Assembly: GCA_020847855.1 (NCBI GenBank)
Contig: JADLBH010000037.1
Location: 124,001-188,000 of the forward strand
Origin: Fimbriimonadaceae bacterium
GTDB taxonomy: Bacteria > Armatimonadota > Fimbriimonadia > Fimbriimonadales > Fimbriimonadaceae
Length of the DNA stretch: 64,000 bases
Reading direction: 5' to 3'
The translations under genes were made by a program, and so were the position numbers. This document shows, piece after piece, positions 61,498-64,000 of this stretch. Positions within the stretch are counted from its first letter, which is position 1; each line of letters begins with the position of its first letter. The notes under the pieces are model-generated. The model did no database searches. It was given only the letters and a program-made list of their open reading frames with translations, and was not told the origin of the DNA.

Positions 61498-62589
61498 GTG
61501 ATCGTGGCTAGCGCCCTTTCCTCTCGCCCGCTTGCATCGTGCGCGCAGACCGTGCCCGCCTTCGACCCGCTCGCCGAGACGGTGTTCCACGTTCCGTACC
61601 CGGAATTCACGCACTTCACGTCCGCCTCGGCGGCGTTCGCGGGCAAGACGCGCACGGTCACGATGCAAATGGCGGCAGACGTCGCCGCGCCGGCGGGGTC
61701 AGCCGGTCTATGGAAGGCTTACTTCAACGACGGAACGATCCTCGTCTACTGCCACGGCGCCGCTGAAATCCCGAACATCCCGATCGCGCCGGGCCAGGTG
61801 AAGTTGCTTCGAGGATCGGATCTCCAGCCGCTTGCTACGGGCTCGGCGACAGTCTCAGGCTCGACCGTGACGCTCACCGTCACCACCCTCCAGCTCGCCC
61901 CCGGCGGCCCAGTCCCGGCCGGAGGCATAGGGCTGGAGTGGTGCGAGACCAAATACCTGGATGCGGCGACGATCTCCCTGAAGGGCATGGCCGCGCTCGA
62001 CCTGGTTCCAGGCAGCTACTTCTGGCTAGCTGCTGCGCCAGCATCCTGGTTTTCACTATCCCTGATTACGGAGCAACCTGGGGACGTGCCGAGTCAGAAT
62101 TGGAAACGGTTCAGAGCAGAACCTCGATTGCGGACCGGGCCCGGAGTCGTGAGCCTTCCGAAACCAACGGACATTACTGGAGACGGACGGACGGATTGGG
62201 ACTCGGACTCCGACACGCACGTAGAAGGGGACACATACGTTGACGGTTGGATTAGCGACGCCGATTCGGGTGGATGGTTTGGCGACTGCATCATCATCGT
62301 GATCGGTCACGACACGAACCAGAATGGGAAACTAGACGGAAGCGAAGTCACGGACATCATCGGGAAATGCATCTACGACCCGGGCGCCAATAGTGCTAAG
62401 ATCTTCCCGATTCCCGACGGGTCTGTAATCCATCATTGGAACTGGGAGGACTCAAATCGTGACGGGGATCGCGATCCCGGCGAGCGTGCTCGGCACTACA
62501 TCTACAACACGAAGACGGGCAAGCTCAAAGTGTACGATGAGAACGGCAACCTGTTGTTCTTCGGGGATCCAGATGACTATGGTTGGTAG
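61498..62589 (+). CDS. Phase-variable secreted protein, locus 2
   Basis: The open frame gives 363 residues from a GTG at 61498, but the probable true start is ATG 61422, before eight GCCTCAA repeats. With 7 or 10 repeats the ATG reads through to the signal core RLAAVVIVASALS; with 8 it stops after 26 codons. The secreted part is beta-rich; the C-terminal region has Asp-rich repeats (DTNQNGKLDGSEV, DSNRDGDRDPGERA) that resemble calcium-binding loops, then KLKVYDENGNLLFFGDPDD. It shares these features with locus 1. Function unknown; a surface protein is likely. Confidence 0.65.
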   Translation: MIVASALSSRPLASCAQTVPAFDPLAETVFHVPYPEFTHFTSASAAFAGKTRTVTMQMAADVAAPAGSAGLWKAYFNDGTILVYCHGAAEIPNIPIAPGQVKLLRGSDLQPLATGSATVSGSTVTLTVTTLQLAPGGPVPAGGIGLEWCETKYLDAATISLKGMAALDLVPGSYFWLAAAPASWFSLSLITEQPGDVPSQNWKRFRAEPRLRTGPGVVSLPKPTDITGDGRTDWDSDSDTHVEGDTYVDGWISDADSGGWFGDCIIIVIGHDTNQNGKLDGSEVTDIIGKCIYDPGANSAKIFPIPDGSVIHHWNWEDSNRDGDRDPGERARHYIYNTKTGKLKVYDENGNLLFFGDPDDYGW

Positions 62590-63238
62590 CGGCTACGCCT
62601 CTCTCTTACTGATTGGCTGCGGATGCGCCGTATCTCGCCAGACGCTTAGTGATGCAGTCCAGCTCGAGCAGGCCGACACTCGACCCATGGTGCGTCGAGA
62701 TGGAAGCCGCGGAAACGTCGCAGTCCCCGGATGGGCCGCACTGGATCGCGCAGAGGTCAGCTCCCGCGGAACCCTTACGCTCAGCTTTCGAAGCCCCGCA
62801 CCTGCTCAGGGCCAAGGCTCCGGCTGGGCCGAAGTCTTCCTCGGCGACGTTGACAGAACGGGGAAGTGGACTCGCGAACCTACTTGCGCTGTTTACTTGC
62901 ACCTCAGTGGCCGGCCAGAGGACTCGCGAATGGCCGCGTTTACGAAACCGGGAGACGCGTTCGTTTGGAACCTAGCAGGGAAACTGAGGCGCGCTCCGGT
63001 GCGCAGTTCAGGCTCTGACTACGTCCTCGATCTCTCGCGGGCCGAAGTTCGCTCTGCAAAGATTTGCGCTGCCTCCTCACACTGGTACCCCGACCTAGGG
63101 AAACAATGGCGGGAGCCACGCGACTGGCAAACTGCCGTGGCGCGATTTGAGAGACCCCACGAAGCGCGAATGTGGTTCGAGCTGAGCTTTGCGGGTCTGG
63201 CAGGAGATTTGATGAAGGAACTCAAGCGACACGAGTAG
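62579..63238 (+). CDS. Putative lipoprotein, unknown function
   Basis: 219 residues from ATG 62579, overlapping the locus 2 gene by 11 bases. MVGSGYASLLLIGCGCAVSR has a plausible lipobox (LIGC). The remainder is strand-rich (GTLTLSFRSPAPAQGQGSGW, CAVYLHLSGRPEDSR). It occupies the same place after locus 2 as the 59651 gene after locus 1. No family recognised. Confidence 0.6.
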   Translation: MVGSGYASLLLIGCGCAVSRQTLSDAVQLEQADTRPMVRRDGSRGNVAVPGWAALDRAEVSSRGTLTLSFRSPAPAQGQGSGWAEVFLGDVDRTGKWTREPTCAVYLHLSGRPEDSRMAAFTKPGDAFVWNLAGKLRRAPVRSSGSDYVLDLSRAEVRSAKICAASSHWYPDLGKQWREPRDWQTAVARFERPHEARMWFELSFAGLAGDLMKELKRHE

Positions 63239-63297
63239 GCGCGCGAGCCCGAAGCCAGCAAATGGCTACGTAGTACGGCTGAGCGCCGCAGCACTAG

Positions 63298-63468
<171 letters not shown>

Positions 63469-64000
63469 GGCTTGCCGCCCGCATCCCGAGGGCCGGGCGT
63501 GTCGCGGCCTGCTACTTTTCGCCTTCGAACTCGTAAGCCAGAGCCTTGCCCAGCAACGGATGTCTGGAGCGAGCATCACGCTCGGCGTTGACGAACCGGC
63601 TTTCCGCTCGCTGGAGCAAGAGCTCAGGATTGTCCTGGGCGAAGAGAGATGAACCGCGAACCCTTGCTTTTCGTAGAGTTCTGACGTATACTTAGGGTCC
63701 TGAGTACCATGCTTCGGGCTTCTTGCGCTCTGCTCCGCGCTAGCGTCCGCGCACCAGCTATCCCGATGGCCTGAGGTCGGCATCGTGCAAAAGAACTTCA
63801 CAGGGAACCTCAGCCTCACGGATCGCTACTACCGTAGCGTTCCCGCCCATCGTCAAGTACCCAGCGATCGAGTACCCGGCGTCCCCGCCGATCCTGGGCG
63901 TCGCCTACCGGCGGGGCCTGAACGTCGTAGTAACGGTCACTTGAGGAACGACAACCCATTCCGGCTCGTGGGGACGATGACCTTGAACTGGGCCAAGCTC
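63469..64000. other. Degenerate end of the window
   Basis: No intact gene. On minus, 63512-63690 reads as a possible gene tail (FAQDNPELLLQRAESRFVNA, ending EFEGEK). On plus, an ATG at 63709 with TATACT at 63687 is one base out of frame with a signal-peptide-like stretch (LLALCSALASAHQL), then NFTGNLSLTDRYYR, and later a different frame reads PPILGVAYRRGLNVVVTVT. So a frameshifted secreted-protein gene probably starts here and may run past the edge. Confidence 0.4.

Overview
The window is a 64 kb piece of a GC-rich bacterial chromosome, most likely from Armatimonadota, class Fimbriimonadia. Four things suggest this. One is a prepilin-like protein whose N-terminal helix ends in the FPVFAQAK signature common in that phylum. 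A second is an Mpa/ARC-type proteasomal ATPase. A third is a lipid A/heptose cluster (lpxK, an LpxL-like acyltransferase, two GT9 transferases, an HldE-type adenylyltransferase), which means a diderm envelope. The last is the set of DUF1549/1553, DUF1501 and DUF1800 proteins. The placement is inferred from gene content; no 16S rRNA gene is present.

Layout. 1-13.5 kb: end of a beta-barrel gene, then minus-strand units: DnaA-like ATPase, CBS-GGDEF protein, proteasomal ATPase; multihaem cytochrome, DUF1573 protein; prfB with its programmed +1 frameshift; symporter, FHA protein, small membrane protein, fliS; thiamine pyrophosphokinase. 13.7-21.6 kb: dnaA, creatininase-family protein, small barrel, hflX, prmC, def, fmt, and a J-domain-like/propeller protein. 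21.6-25.7 kb: tightly overlapped lipid A and heptose genes on minus. 25.8-33.1 kb: mtaB, a DUF1549/1553-DUF1501 pair, HIT protein, pseudopilin, small lipoprotein. 33.2-34 kb: a frameshifted secreted-protein gene. 34-38.9 kb: a continuous operon darA, holB, ECF sigma, zinc-binding anti-sigma, RseB-like protein and, after a short gap, HtrA protease; this joins replication, c-di-AMP and envelope-stress functions. 39-49.2 kb: a small basic protein, DUF1800, tyrS, DUF1232, ftsY, purM, tRNA-Lys, a GH2 enzyme, an RtcA-like protein, a Cys-rich membrane protein and efp. 49.4-53.4 kb: rpmJ-rpsM-rpsK-rpoA-rplQ-truA-rplM-rpsI. 53.4-64 kb: an accessory tract of secreted proteins, many interrupted, around gap and a serine beta-lactamase-like gene.

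The most unusual content is in the accessory tract. Two related secreted-protein genes begin with ATGA followed by perfect heptanucleotide repeats (GCCTCAA, 5 and 8 copies) directly before the signal-peptide core. Both copy numbers put the ATG out of frame; losing or gaining one or two units restores it. This has the structure of phase-variable contingency loci. A 154 bp second copy of the 3' end of gap lies 5,024 bp from the first.

Gene expression signals are also notable. At least eleven genes have a TANNNT hexamer 5 to 8 bases before the start codon and no ribosome binding site, which suggests widespread leaderless transcription. Within operons, genes overlap by ATGA, GTGA or TTGA. Four convergent gene pairs share a CTAG that ends both genes. 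Several proteins look like pseudo-enzymes or divergent family members: RtcA without the adenylated His, a matrixin-like domain without HExxH, a proteasomal ATPase without its C-terminal QYL, and a DnaA paralogue with an altered domain IV.
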